Origin: Gammaproteobacteria bacterium | Lineage (GTDB): Bacteria; Pseudomonadota; Gammaproteobacteria; Steroidobacterales; Steroidobacteraceae | Direction: 5' to 3' | Assembly: GCA_003134045.1 (NCBI GenBank) | Contig: PLAH01000084.1 | Location: forward strand, 9,658-46,351 | Length of the DNA: 36,694 nt | Shown here: piece after piece, positions 29,502-36,585 of the stretch | Position numbering within the stretch: the first letter of the stretch is position 1 | Layout: every line of letters begins with the position of its first letter | Made by a program: the position numbers and the translations under genes | Notes under the pieces: model-generated | What the model was told of the DNA's origin: nothing | The model's database searches: none | What the model saw: the letters and a program-made list of their open reading frames with translations, nothing else

Positions 29502-29720
29502 CTATTGCTTCGAAACGATCGTCGTTTCGATGAGCGATTTCGGACGCATGTCCACCCAGTGAATCTCTATCCAGTCCAAGCAGACTTGCTTGGCGCCCCT
29601 CGGACCCACGACGCTCCAACCGCGAGGCGGCTCACGAAAACTCGGCCAGATGCTGTGCTGGCCCTCGGCGTTCACGAGCACGAGGAACTCTGCGTTTTCC
29701 ACCTCGAATGGGTTGGCCAT
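29502..29720 (-). CDS. MbtH-like protein
   Basis: A 72-residue protein with the MbtH signature throughout: 'NPFEVENAEFLVLVNAEGQ', 'SIWPSF' with its conserved Trp, 'PRGW', a 'CLDWIE.HW' segment and 'DMRPKSL' at the end. MbtH-like proteins bind A domains and are often needed for their folding or adenylation activity. It lies 63 bases upstream of the NRPS start and is first in the operon with the NRPS and two hydrolases, so it probably serves A1, A3 and A4. A GGAGAGA ribosome site sits five to eleven bases upstream of the ATG and is caught in a hairpin (see separate entry). Confidence 0.93.
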   Translation of the reverse strand: MANPFEVENAEFLVLVNAEGQHSIWPSFREPPRGWSVVGPRGAKQVCLDWIEIHWVDMRPKSLIETTIVSKQ

Positions 29721-29724
29721 GATC

Positions 29725-29739
29725 TCTCCGATACGGAGA
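29725..29739 (-). promoter_or_regulatory. Hairpin covering the mbtH ribosome-binding site
   Basis: The minus-strand leader reads UCUCCG-UAU-CGGAGA immediately before the start codon (six base pairs, three-base loop). The GGAGA of the ribosome site is in the 3' arm and its exact complement is the 5' arm. The base pairing is plain from sequence; any role in limiting translation of the NRPS operon is inference. Confidence 0.45.
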
Positions 29740-29745
29740 TTTCAG

Positions 29746-29751
29746 ACTATA
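29746..29751 (-). promoter_or_regulatory. -10-like element upstream of mbtH-NRPS operon
   Basis: The minus strand reads TATAGT here, about 26 bases before the mbtH ATG. Weak -35-like sequences (TTGCCG and TTGCTT) lie at 15 and 19 bases, neither ideal. The 199-base gap between the epimerase stop and mbtH holds nothing else I can identify, but it is the only place for the NRPS operon promoter. Confidence 0.3.
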
Positions 29752-29919
29752 GCGAGAGGTCTTCAACGGCAAGCAAACGGCGCCGCGAGTCTTCTAAACT
29801 GTTAACAGAATCCGGATTTAAAGCGATCGGATTGCGCGGTTCGCACACGCCCGTCGAAAGTGTGAACTCCGTCGCACTTCCATTATTGTGTAGTGATGCC
29901 GCTCGCGAGCGAGTCGACA

Positions 29920-30930
29920 TTACCTCTGCCGCGGCCCCCGCGTTTGCCCGAGATACGAATCGGCTGCCGCGGCCAACCCTTCGCGCAGCCCCATCCAACG
30001 CATGCCGAGTGTTGTTTCGGCCGCCCGCACGGACATCCTGATTTCCTGTCTGAACAATTGCGCAGCCGACGGCGGAATCGGTTCTGGAACGAACCTCGAC
30101 GCGCGAGGCAACGATTTCTGCGCCAGCATTTGCAGGATCTTGAGCGGAGGCGCCAAGAGCTTGGTCTCGATGGCGAGCCGGCGCCGCGTGATGCGCGACA
30201 CCGGCACGGCGCCAAGCGCCTTGGCGTACTGAATGAAGTACTCGTTCCATGTCGGCGGTTGAGGCAACGACAAATTGAAGGTCTTGCCCGACAGGCCGGC
30301 CCCTTCGAGCGCCCGCATGATCGCATCGATCAAGTCGTCGACGTAGACCAAGTTGCAGTAGCCGTCACCGGCTCGTCCCAAATCGCCGAGGCGATGGTGC
30401 ACCAGCCACTCGGCGACGCGCTCGCTCCACTGCGAGCTGCCGGGGCCGTAGATGATCCCCGGCCGCAGGATGACGACCGAGGGGGCACCGGCCGCCTCCC
30501 GCTCCGCCGCCACTTTCGCCGCACCATACGCGCTGAGAGAACCGACAGGTGGCGATGCCTCATCGACATCGCCGGACGCCTCGCCATAGACCGACTGGCT
30601 GCTCACGTAGACGATTCGCGGCGGGTCGGACAGCGCTCGAGCCGCCGCAAAGAGCGCCGCCGCACCACCGGAGATGGCGCCGACACTGCTGGTGATGCAA
30701 TTGACCACACCCCAGGCGTTCTCCAAAGAAGCCCGCAGCGCGGCTGCATCGGTGATGTCGAGTTGGAGGGACCCAGGGCCCGTCCGGCCGTGCCTGATGA
30801 GGACCGGCGTGGCCCAACCGCTCGCGTTGAGCGCGTCGACCACGCGGCGGCTGACGAGCTCTCCCTCGCCGCCCTCGCCCATCACCAGAACTCGCCGCGT
30901 CACGACCGAGTTTTGCTCAGCCGCGTTCAA
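29920..30930 (-). CDS. NAD-dependent epimerase/dehydratase-like protein (paralogue 2), degenerate Rossmann motif
   Basis: A 336-residue extended-SDR protein, paralogous to 3964-4944. YxxxK is intact (Tyr135/Lys139, 'AYGAAK') and the C-terminal half keeps 'LRPGIIYGPGS' and 'CNLVYVDD'. The nucleotide-binding loop, however, reads G-E-G-G-E-G-E (residues 18-24) with about three extra residues, so the third Gly of GxxGxxG is Glu. Cofactor binding may be weakened or changed. The TTG start overlaps the upstream WecG stop by 14 bases; a GTG at 30903, right before the first strand, is the other choice. It could be a sugar-modifying enzyme or a divergent copy with a new substrate. Confidence 0.78.
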   Translation of the reverse strand: MNAAEQNSVVTRRVLVMGEGGEGELVSRRVVDALNASGWATPVLIRHGRTGPGSLQLDITDAAALRASLENAWGVVNCITSSVGAISGGAAALFAAARALSDPPRIVYVSSQSVYGEASGDVDEASPPVGSLSAYGAAKVAAEREAAGAPSVVILRPGIIYGPGSSQWSERVAEWLVHHRLGDLGRAGDGYCNLVYVDDLIDAIMRALEGAGLSGKTFNLSLPQPPTWNEYFIQYAKALGAVPVSRITRRRLAIETKLLAPPLKILQMLAQKSLPRASRFVPEPIPPSAAQLFRQEIRMSVRAAETTLGMRWMGLREGLAAAADSYLGQTRGPRQR

Positions 30931-31750
30931 CGTCCGGAGATGCCAGCTTGAATTTCAATCGCGGCAGCAGAAAAAAGATGCGCGGGCCGCGCAACAGGTA
31001 CCGGCCGGACAGGCGCACGGGGCTTTGCAGCAGGCGAAACAGCCACTCCAGTCCCAATCCGCCCATCCATCGAGGTGCACGCCGCTCGCTGCCGGTGATG
31101 AAATTGATCGAAGCGCCTATGCAGAGGGCGAGCCCCCGGGCGCGTCCTCGAGTCTTCAACGCCTTGGCCAGCATTTCTTGCTGGGGACAACCGACCGCCA
31201 ACAGGCAGAACCGGAAGGGGCTCTGTTCTTCGATGAATCGCAACGTCGCTTCCACGGCTGCCGGGTCATCGATGAAGCCCATCAGCGGGTTGAAGTGAAG
31301 CAGGTTTTGCAATCCATGACGCTGGCGCAGCAACTCGGCTTGCGCCGCGGTGCTGCCGATCAGCACCACTTTATCGTGCGGCAAGATCACGTTGCTGAAC
31401 AGCCGCGCGGTCACATCGCTGCCCGGACAGGTAGGCAAACGAGCGCCCGTCGTCAAACGCAGCACCAGCGCGAGAAAACGGCTATCGAGGAGAGTGAATC
31501 TCGCCGAACGGTACAGTTCCCGAAACGATTCGTGATCGCAGAATCGAATGAGATGGTCGACATTGGGAGTGACCACGTAAGCATATTCATCGGAGCCAAA
31601 ATGCTCCGCAATATCCATGAACTCGGGCAGAGTGCAGTCGCTCAGCAGCAACGTGGTCAGCTTTGGCTTTACACGCGATGCTTCATGAGTCAGCTGATCG
31701 CCGTTTTCGCGCATCGGCTTGAACATTCTGGCGGATTTTCCGACGTCCAA
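30917..31750 (-). CDS. WecG/TagA/CpsF family glycosyltransferase (GT26)
   Basis: A 277-residue glycosyltransferase that in this family adds ManNAc-type or related sugars to a lipid-linked acceptor at the inner membrane. 'VVTPNVDHL' (about 59-67) contains the conserved Thr, and 'LLDSRF' holds the conserved Asp near residue 89. 'CPGSDVT' and 'VVLIGSTAAQAELL' are family signatures, and 'CLLAVGCPQQE' also fits. The start is TTG at 31750, with GGAGG four bases before it; ATG at 31726 is a second option without a good site. It is the first gene of a two-gene operon with the epimerase. It probably sets an early sugar of the repeat unit. Confidence 0.88.
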   Translation of the reverse strand: MDVGKSARMFKPMRENGDQLTHEASRVKPKLTTLLLSDCTLPEFMDIAEHFGSDEYAYVVTPNVDHLIRFCDHESFRELYRSARFTLLDSRFLALVLRLTTGARLPTCPGSDVTARLFSNVILPHDKVVLIGSTAAQAELLRQRHGLQNLLHFNPLMGFIDDPAAVEATLRFIEEQSPFRFCLLAVGCPQQEMLAKALKTRGRARGLALCIGASINFITGSERRAPRWMGGLGLEWLFRLLQSPVRLSGRYLLRGPRIFFLLPRLKFKLASPDVERG

Positions 31751-31804
31751 TCGCCCTCCAGTTATCGATGTCGGTCGCCGCGGCCCAACTCGCGTTGCGT
31801 GCGA

Positions 31805-31865
31805 ATTATACAGGACACGGCGCGCCGTTTAGTTGCATATCTATGGATTTGACAGTACACCATAG
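31805..31865 (-). promoter_or_regulatory. Promoter region of the WecG operon with two inverted repeats
   Basis: The minus strand has a perfect TATAAT at 31805-31810, about 55 bases before the TTG start. The next bases, where the spacer lies, contain a 12-base perfect palindrome ACGGCGCGCCGT (31817-31828). Further upstream is a seven-base inverted repeat, TCTATGG (31840-31846) with CCATAGA (31860-31866), 13 bases apart. No good -35 box is visible, so an activator may be needed. The rest of the 460-base gap (31751-32210) has no gene I can support. Confidence 0.45.
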
Positions 31866-32144
31866 AATTTCAGCGAAGTACGTGACGCACTTCTACCAGC
31901 GGAAAAATGCCGTTGAAGTTGACATAAACTGATTGCGGGTGAGGCTAACCGCGCTTGCGCACCGCTACAGAATGCTGTCGGCCTTGACAAACTGGCGAGC
32001 ATCATCACCTCGCGTCCCTACGGGGAGAAAATTCGAACCCGCTGTTTGAAACCCGGAAGAGTGGAACGGGTACCTTTGACGCCGCTTCGCCCTCATACCC
32101 AGACGGCCACCATAACATGTTGGTCGGCTCAACCAGGCCGATAA

Positions 32145-32177
32145 GGAGTTTACCAGGAGTTTCAGTGAGTTACCATG
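32145..32177. repeat. Three short tandem GAGTTT repeats
   Basis: GGAGTTTACCA, GGAGTTTCAGT and GAGTTACC follow each other at 11-base steps, close to one helical turn. They lie just past the stop of the kinase gene and about 400 bases upstream of the WecG start. They could be a protein-binding array or chance. Confidence 0.25.
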
Positions 32178-32210
32178 GCCACCATGCGGCGCGTCGCTTT
32201 CGACGACGGG

Positions 32211-33869
32211 CTACGACTGATCATAATTTGTCGGCAGCCAAACTGCCGCGCGCGCAGCCCAGCCTGACGACGCGCCACGACCGGCGCCGGCGATTGCAAT
32301 ATAAAATACCTCGGGCTTCGTTCTGGACGCTGTGGGAACGAGCTTTACAAAAAAGCTGGTTGAGCTTTTACCCTTTGGAAAGGACTGAATTGCTTTCCCC
32401 TGCTGCACGTAATCGATGCCGGGTTTCGCCGACGCAGCCTCGGTCCACCACACGAAGGGAGTATCGCCACCCAAATGAGAGGAACGATGAACGCGAATCT
32501 CCGCAAAATGTTCACCGGAGCGAACCGTATAGTCACTGGCGGAAACCACCAGCGGGCTGGTTAGCGAGGTAGGAAGCTTCGAACCGTTGACGTCACGCCC
32601 CAGGTTATTTGCGACTTGGGATTGCGTCTCCGAAGTCAGTGACGGCATATGAAGCGCGGCCGCATTCCGCGGAACAGCGGCCATTGCCGCCGAAGCCTCC
32701 GGCAACCCCGCGCTCTCACGCGTCGGGACGGGGCCGGTGTTGAGCGGCACGCTCGCCGCGGCCGCCGCAAGGACATCGTTGCGGCTGCTTTTTCTGCCCG
32801 CCAAACCGGCAACTGAAAACCAAACGGTTACACAAATCAACAGGACGGCGAATAGCGCGGCGGGCCTCGAGGACATCGCCGGCCGGGGGTTGGCCGGCGC
32901 GGATGCTAGATCACGAACCCGCGGCAACGGCCCCGCCGCCCGCCCGATATTCAATTTGTCGAGCCAGGCGCGCACCGAAATTGAGCGCCCCGCCCGATGC
33001 CACGACAACCCCATCCTAAGCGCCTGCCATTGTCGTCGGCTAAGGCCTGGCGGCCGTGTCGGCACAATTCCAAAATCGCGCGCCTCCGTTGAGCGCCGGC
33101 GCTGCAAGGGGTGCGCTCCGGCGAGCAATTCGTACGAGAGGCACGCGAACGCGTAGATGTCGTCGCGTGGATCGGGCACTCGTCCCTCCAGAAGTTCGCA
33201 GCACGCATAAGCAGGCGTCACCGAGGAAATGGCATTTCTCGGACCTAGACCGTCCTCCGGAGATTGATCGGCGGACGTGCTCGACGCGCCAAAATCGAGT
33301 ATCCGGACCTCTCCCGAGTCGGTCACAATGATATTGTGCGGCTTCAAATCCGCGTGAACGACGTTGCGGGCATGTGCATGCTCCAGGCCGGATCCGATCT
33401 CGCGTATGATTGCCCATGCCTGCGGGCGGGACATGGGCAACGGCTGCAATCGCCCCATCACGCGGCTCAAAAGTTCCCCCTCCAGCAACTCCATCGTAAA
33501 AAAATCCACGTCGCCGTCTCGGTCCAGTTCGAATACGTTGACAATGCTCCGGTGGGAAAGCATCTGCGTGCAGTGGAACTCGCGGCGCAAGCTCGAGAGC
33601 AGCTCCTCACGGTGAGCCGCCGTCGCATGCAAAATTTTTATCGCCACGTACCGCTGAGCTTCAGGAAGATGGGTGCGGTAGCGATCCAGGGCTTTGAATA
33701 CCGAGCCCTTGCCGCCGCTTCCCAATCGATCTACGAGAACATACCGGTCCCGTAACACGCGACCAATTTCACCGGGCGAGGGGGATGGCTCATCATCGAT
33801 CGAAACGGACCGGCGCTCGCCAGCGGCTGTTGGCAGCTCGATGGTCGTGCTGTCGTCGGCAATAGTCAA
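32211..33869 (-). CDS. Transmembrane Ser/Thr protein kinase with Calx-beta-like extracytoplasmic domain
   Basis: A 552-residue Hanks-type kinase. Glycine loop LGSGGKG at 49-55, Lys78 in 'VAIK', catalytic loop 'HADLKPHN' (172-179, Asp174; Ala where RD kinases have Arg) and 'DFG' at 192-194 are present. The activation-segment end reads 'YACCELLEG', a departure from APE. One hydrophobic helix at about 337-357 places the C-terminal part outside the cytoplasm. After a low-complexity linker, residues about 450-540 look like one Calx-beta repeat ('PGIDYVQQGKAI', 'VKLVPTASRTKPEVFYIAI'). The start is TTG with AGGGG six bases before it. No partner phosphatase is in the window. It may sense the envelope and regulate the locus (inference). 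Confidence 0.85.
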   Translation of the reverse strand: MTIADDSTTIELPTAAGERRSVSIDDEPSPSPGEIGRVLRDRYVLVDRLGSGGKGSVFKALDRYRTHLPEAQRYVAIKILHATAAHREELLSSLRREFHCTQMLSHRSIVNVFELDRDGDVDFFTMELLEGELLSRVMGRLQPLPMSRPQAWAIIREIGSGLEHAHARNVVHADLKPHNIIVTDSGEVRILDFGASSTSADQSPEDGLGPRNAISSVTPAYACCELLEGRVPDPRDDIYAFACLSYELLAGAHPLQRRRSTEARDFGIVPTRPPGLSRRQWQALRMGLSWHRAGRSISVRAWLDKLNIGRAAGPLPRVRDLASAPANPRPAMSSRPAALFAVLLICVTVWFSVAGLAGRKSSRNDVLAAAAASVPLNTGPVPTRESAGLPEASAAMAAVPRNAAALHMPSLTSETQSQVANNLGRDVNGSKLPTSLTSPLVVSASDYTVRSGEHFAEIRVHRSSHLGGDTPFVWWTEAASAKPGIDYVQQGKAIQSFPKGKSSTSFFVKLVPTASRTKPEVFYIAIAGAGRGASSGWAARAAVWLPTNYDQS

Positions 33870-34064
33870 TTGATGCCCCTTTTATTTTCGGCAGACTCCT
33901 CCAAACCGATTATCTCGAGCAGGGATCGTCTGCACGCCAATGCCGCGAGCGATTCGGTCTACCGATTGCTGCCCCACTTATGAATGCCGCAGACGCTGAT
34001 GTATGTCAGACAAAGCCGCGAGTCGCGCAGTCTTATTGAGCGAGGCGTGCGGATTATCGTCGCT

Positions 34065-34125
34065 GCCACTTAAGTATTTAATATTTACAAAGGCTTACGC
34101 AGTTATTTTGATACTCAGCTGTGGT
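34065..34125. other. AT-rich stretch in the kinase-dioxygenase intergenic region
   Basis: The 554-base gap 33870-34423 contains this clearly AT-rich block in GC-rich surroundings. It may hold promoter elements for the divergent genes. An 80-codon open frame lies at 34139-34381 on the minus strand, but I recognise nothing in it. I see no other gene in the gap. Confidence 0.3.
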
Positions 34126-34348
34126 GTCCCTCCGTAGATCACACCCATGTCCGCGACGACAGCTGCCAAAGGGTACGCGCTGATACCTCGCATTCGGCGG
34201 CGAGGTCGACGAACCTCGATCTCTCGGCGCGGGTGAAGGTCTGTGCGCCGCTGCGAACGTGGCTGGGCACCCGACTCCCCTTCCTTCTCGCCGATTTCGG
34301 CAAATACGGATTGTCGTTCCGGTGCTGCACGCTAGGGTAGTCATGCTC

Positions 34349-34361
34349 GCATGATGCATGC
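34349..34361 (+). promoter_or_regulatory. Inverted repeat GCATG-ATG-CATGC upstream of the dioxygenase
   Basis: A 5-base inverted repeat with a three-base centre, about 63 bases before the dioxygenase start. It could be an operator; arms are short, so chance is possible. Confidence 0.25.
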
Positions 34362-34423
34362 AAAAAATTATTCAGGAACAATAAGTTAAGCGCTTTTCGC
34401 CGCTGCTGAAAGGAGAGATGCCA

Positions 34424-35230
34424 ATGATGAACCCGGCTGTCAGTTCGCCGCTACCCTTCGCGAGGGACGAACTCGCGCAAATGCGCGTCCGCTACGAGAG
34501 GGACGGATTTCTGCAGATCGAATCTTTGACTACCGCTGAAGACATCTCGAGAATCAGATCTTTGATCGATCCGCTGTTCGAAAGATTCGACACGTTGGGA
34601 TCGAGCGCCGTCGATCTTGGCGGACCGCGGGATCCCAGCACGCCACCCCGCCAGCCGGAGGTCAACGATACAATCAAGCTGGCGCCCGAGCTGCGCAAGA
34701 CGAAGGCGTATGCGCGCTGCCGCGAGATAGCGCGCGCTCTGCTCGGCGTGCCGGTGGGCCACATCTTCGATCACGCCATTTACAAGCCCCCCCACAACAA
34801 CACCGCGACCGCGTGGCATCAGGACGCGGTATACAAACAGGGACCGGTGCCTTTGCGGGCCGTAAATTTCTGGATTCCTCTGCAACCCGCGACCATCGAG
34901 AACGGCTGCATGTGGTATCTACCCGGATCTCACCTCGCCGGTCTGCAGCCGCACCATGTGATTCATTTGAGACCTGGCGGCGAGACTGCCGATACACGAG
35001 GCAAGAGTTTCGCGATGGACAGCGTCGACGAATCGCGTGCGGTGCCCTGCCCGGTCGCTCTGGGGGGCGCCACTGCGCATGATCCTCTGAACGCCCATTA
35101 TGCGGGCGCCAACACTACCGACGGCTGGCGAAGGGCTTGGATATTGCACTTCGGGGCCTTTGGCAAATTGAGGCATCTGCTGCATCCGAATTCCGTGACT
35201 GCAAGGCTCCGCGCGATCGCCAACCGCTAG
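34424..35230 (+). CDS. Phytanoyl-CoA dioxygenase family protein (Fe(II)/2-oxoglutarate oxygenase)
   Basis: A 268-residue non-haem iron oxygenase. The facial triad is readable as His132 and Asp134 in 'WHQDAVY' plus His225 in 'LNAHYAGANTT', with a following Arg in 'GWRRAW' suited to bind 2-oxoglutarate. Family members hydroxylate varied substrates, including amino acids on NRPS carriers and lipids. AGGAG at 34411-34415 is eight bases from the ATG at 34424, which favours that start; ATG codons at 34418 and 34427 are also in frame. It stands alone on the plus strand. It is close enough to the NRPS to be a tailoring enzyme, but the kinase gene separates them, so this is speculative. Confidence 0.85.
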   Translation: MMNPAVSSPLPFARDELAQMRVRYERDGFLQIESLTTAEDISRIRSLIDPLFERFDTLGSSAVDLGGPRDPSTPPRQPEVNDTIKLAPELRKTKAYARCREIARALLGVPVGHIFDHAIYKPPHNNTATAWHQDAVYKQGPVPLRAVNFWIPLQPATIENGCMWYLPGSHLAGLQPHHVIHLRPGGETADTRGKSFAMDSVDESRAVPCPVALGGATAHDPLNAHYAGANTTDGWRRAWILHFGAFGKLRHLLHPNSVTARLRAIANR

Positions 35231-35306
35231 AGCGTGGCGTTTTGAGGGTGGGCGTCCCTAGCGCGAATGGCAGGCGCGGCGGCCAGTTCCTCTGCGCGGC
35301 GACAGG

Positions 35307-35517
35307 CTACTTCGGAGCCAGATTCTTCCGCAAGAACTCGAGAACCTTGGTCAACGAGTCGTTAGCGGCATCCGCACTCCATTCCGTGTGACGAGAAATT
35401 GATCACGGTCCCCGGACCGGCGCTGGCCTGCACGGCCACGGCCACGGCCATCAGGAGCAGCATTGCCAGAACGTCGATACGTCTCGGATTTCTCACAACG
35501 CTCCACGCCTTTTTCAA
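35307..35517 (-). pseudogene. Internally deleted remnant of a secreted alpha/beta-hydrolase-like gene
   Basis: One minus frame from a TTG at 35517 gives a cationic start followed by a classic signal-peptide core ('VLAMLLLMAVAVAV') and 'QASA', then ends at 35362. A second frame overlapping it encodes 'HTEWSADAANDSLTKVLEF' and 'LRKNLAPK' before a stop at 35307, like the last residues of a secreted esterase or dienelactone-hydrolase-type enzyme, with a candidate catalytic His. The two ends fit one gene that lost its middle and its frame. Family assignment is weak. The rest of 35231-35691 is otherwise empty. Confidence 0.4.
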
Positions 35518-35663
35518 CCTGGGATCCCGACCCGTCGCGCGGATTGGGTGCCTGACGTCTCAGGCAACGAAACCTGCCTATAGGTATATGTGGCAGGGAA
35601 ACGTTCGGCGCCGCCACGGGCGCCAACCGCTGGAACCGCGGCCCGATCGGGAGCATGGACTAG

Positions 35664-35692
35664 TGATGCGTGATGCGTTAGCATCTGATGCA
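35664..35692 (+). promoter_or_regulatory. Probable VapBC autoregulatory operator
   Basis: Two direct TGATGCG repeats (35664-35670, 35671-35677), a GCATC that forms an inverted repeat with the second (GATGC-GTTA-GCATC), and a third TGATGC running into the vapB ATG. VapB-type antitoxins repress their own operon by binding such repeats. Recognition here is by pattern only. Confidence 0.5.
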
Positions 35693-35934
35693 TGAGAACC
35701 ACGCTCGACATTGCCGACGATGTGCTACAGGCTGCCAAGGAGCGGGCCAAGCGGGAACGGAAAACCATCGGCGAGATGATCTCCGAGCTAGCTCGGCGCG
35801 CTCTGACGACTCCGCAGGAGCCGCTCTCCGTGAAGGAACCCAAGGCAGTTTATGGACTTAAGCCGTTCGCGCGGCGCGGCGGTCTCGTCACGAATGAGTT
35901 GATCGACGAGCTTCGTGACGATGATGCGTACTAG
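35692..35934 (+). CDS. vapB: VapB-type antitoxin (ribbon-helix-helix)
   Basis: An 80-residue protein that starts with the ribbon-helix-helix pattern 'MRTTLDIADDVLQAAKERA' and 'TIGEMISELARRAL', then a charged, probably flexible tail that would wrap the toxin. It pairs with the PIN-domain gene 73 bases downstream. Family members bind both the toxin and the operon operator. The start ATG overlaps the repeats at 35664-35692, which fits self-repression. Confidence 0.85.
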   Translation: MRTTLDIADDVLQAAKERAKRERKTIGEMISELARRALTTPQEPLSVKEPKAVYGLKPFARRGGLVTNELIDELRDDDAY

Positions 35935-36007
35935 CCGCGCTCACCCAAGCTGGTCTCGTGCGCGTCATGCCGCCACAAGTGGGCTTGCGATCGGCGGACC
36001 TTAGCAG

Positions 36008-36436
36008 GTGCGCGCACTGTTGGATGTCAATGTGTTGATCGCATTGCTGGACTCCGATCATGCATCCCACGATTCAGCGATCAACTGGTTCGCGAAGCAT
36101 GCCCGGGAGGGTTGGGCATCCTGTCCAATCACGCAAAACGGGTGCATCCGTATCATGTCGAATCCGGGCTATCCAAACCCGTTGCCGGTCCACGCTGTCA
36201 TTGAGCATCTAGCCGAGGCCTGCCGGCAAGATATCCATGAATTCTGGCCGGATGAAGTCAGTCTGTTGGATTCGGATGTCGTGGATTCGACCCGAATTCA
36301 TGGACCACGGCAACTGACCGACATATACCTGCTTGCTCTCGCGGTTCAGCATGAAGGAAGGCTCGTTACTTTTGATACCGGCATTCCGCTCGCTGCGGTC
36401 AGGAAAGCTACGACGCGGAAATTGTTGATTCTGTGA
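36008..36436 (+). CDS. vapC: VapC-type PIN-domain ribonuclease toxin
   Basis: A 142-residue PIN-domain protein. Acidic residues are Asp6 in 'LLDVNVLIALL', Asp105 in 'LTDIYLLALA' and Asp123 in 'TFDTGI'. The central 'PITQNGCIRI' has Gln where many relatives have Glu, a known variation as I recall. VapC toxins cleave RNA, often tRNA, when the antitoxin is lost. The start is GTG at 36008; no ATG lies before the first conserved Asp. The stop at 36434-36436 lies directly beside the flavoprotein remnant. Confidence 0.85.
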   Translation: MRALLDVNVLIALLDSDHASHDSAINWFAKHAREGWASCPITQNGCIRIMSNPGYPNPLPVHAVIEHLAEACRQDIHEFWPDEVSLLDSDVVDSTRIHGPRQLTDIYLLALAVQHEGRLVTFDTGIPLAAVRKATTRKLLIL

Positions 36437-36440
36437 GCGA

Positions 36441-36585
36441 GCGTCGGCGAACCGGGCATCGCGCCCTGCCCGGTGCGCATCAGCTCACCGCTCGGCAGCA
36501 GCACCTCCATGCCGCAATGCGCCTCGAAGTGGAAGCGGTACTGGGGCATGGTGTAACCGCCGCCGCGATCCAGTGAGTGGCGCAA
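36441..36585 (-). pseudogene. Fragment of a vanillyl-alcohol-oxidase / 4-cresol-dehydrogenase-like flavoprotein gene
   Basis: The minus frame gives about 48 residues, including 'DRGGGYT', 'HCGMEVLLPSGELMRTG' and 'QGAMPGS'. This is the internal FAD-binding segment typical of VAO-type oxidases such as 4-cresol dehydrogenase. Similarity stops within a few bases of the vapC stop on one side and fades upstream on the other, so only a gene fragment is left. The remaining 36586-36694 has no gene I can support. Confidence 0.5.

Noticed and set aside
31849..31989. Three TTGACA words on the plus strand, at 31849, 31919 and 31984
   Set aside because: They match the -35 consensus, but none has a good -10 at normal spacing and no plus-strand gene follows. 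Spacings of 70 and 65 bases are not regular enough to call a repeat.
32020..32050. tRNA-like TTCGAA loop with flanking bases between WecG and the kinase
   Set aside because: The neighbouring bases do not form a T-stem on either strand and no acceptor or anticodon arms are visible.
34139..34381. 80-codon minus-strand open frame with a helix-turn-helix-like end ('FVDLAAECEVSARTL')
   Set aside because: I recognise no family, the overlapping frames are equally open, and there is no clear ribosome site. It may be a remnant of a DNA-binding protein, but support is too weak.
35433..35450. Short CGGCCA triple repeat
   Set aside because: It simply encodes the Ala/Val hydrophobic core of the signal-peptide remnant.
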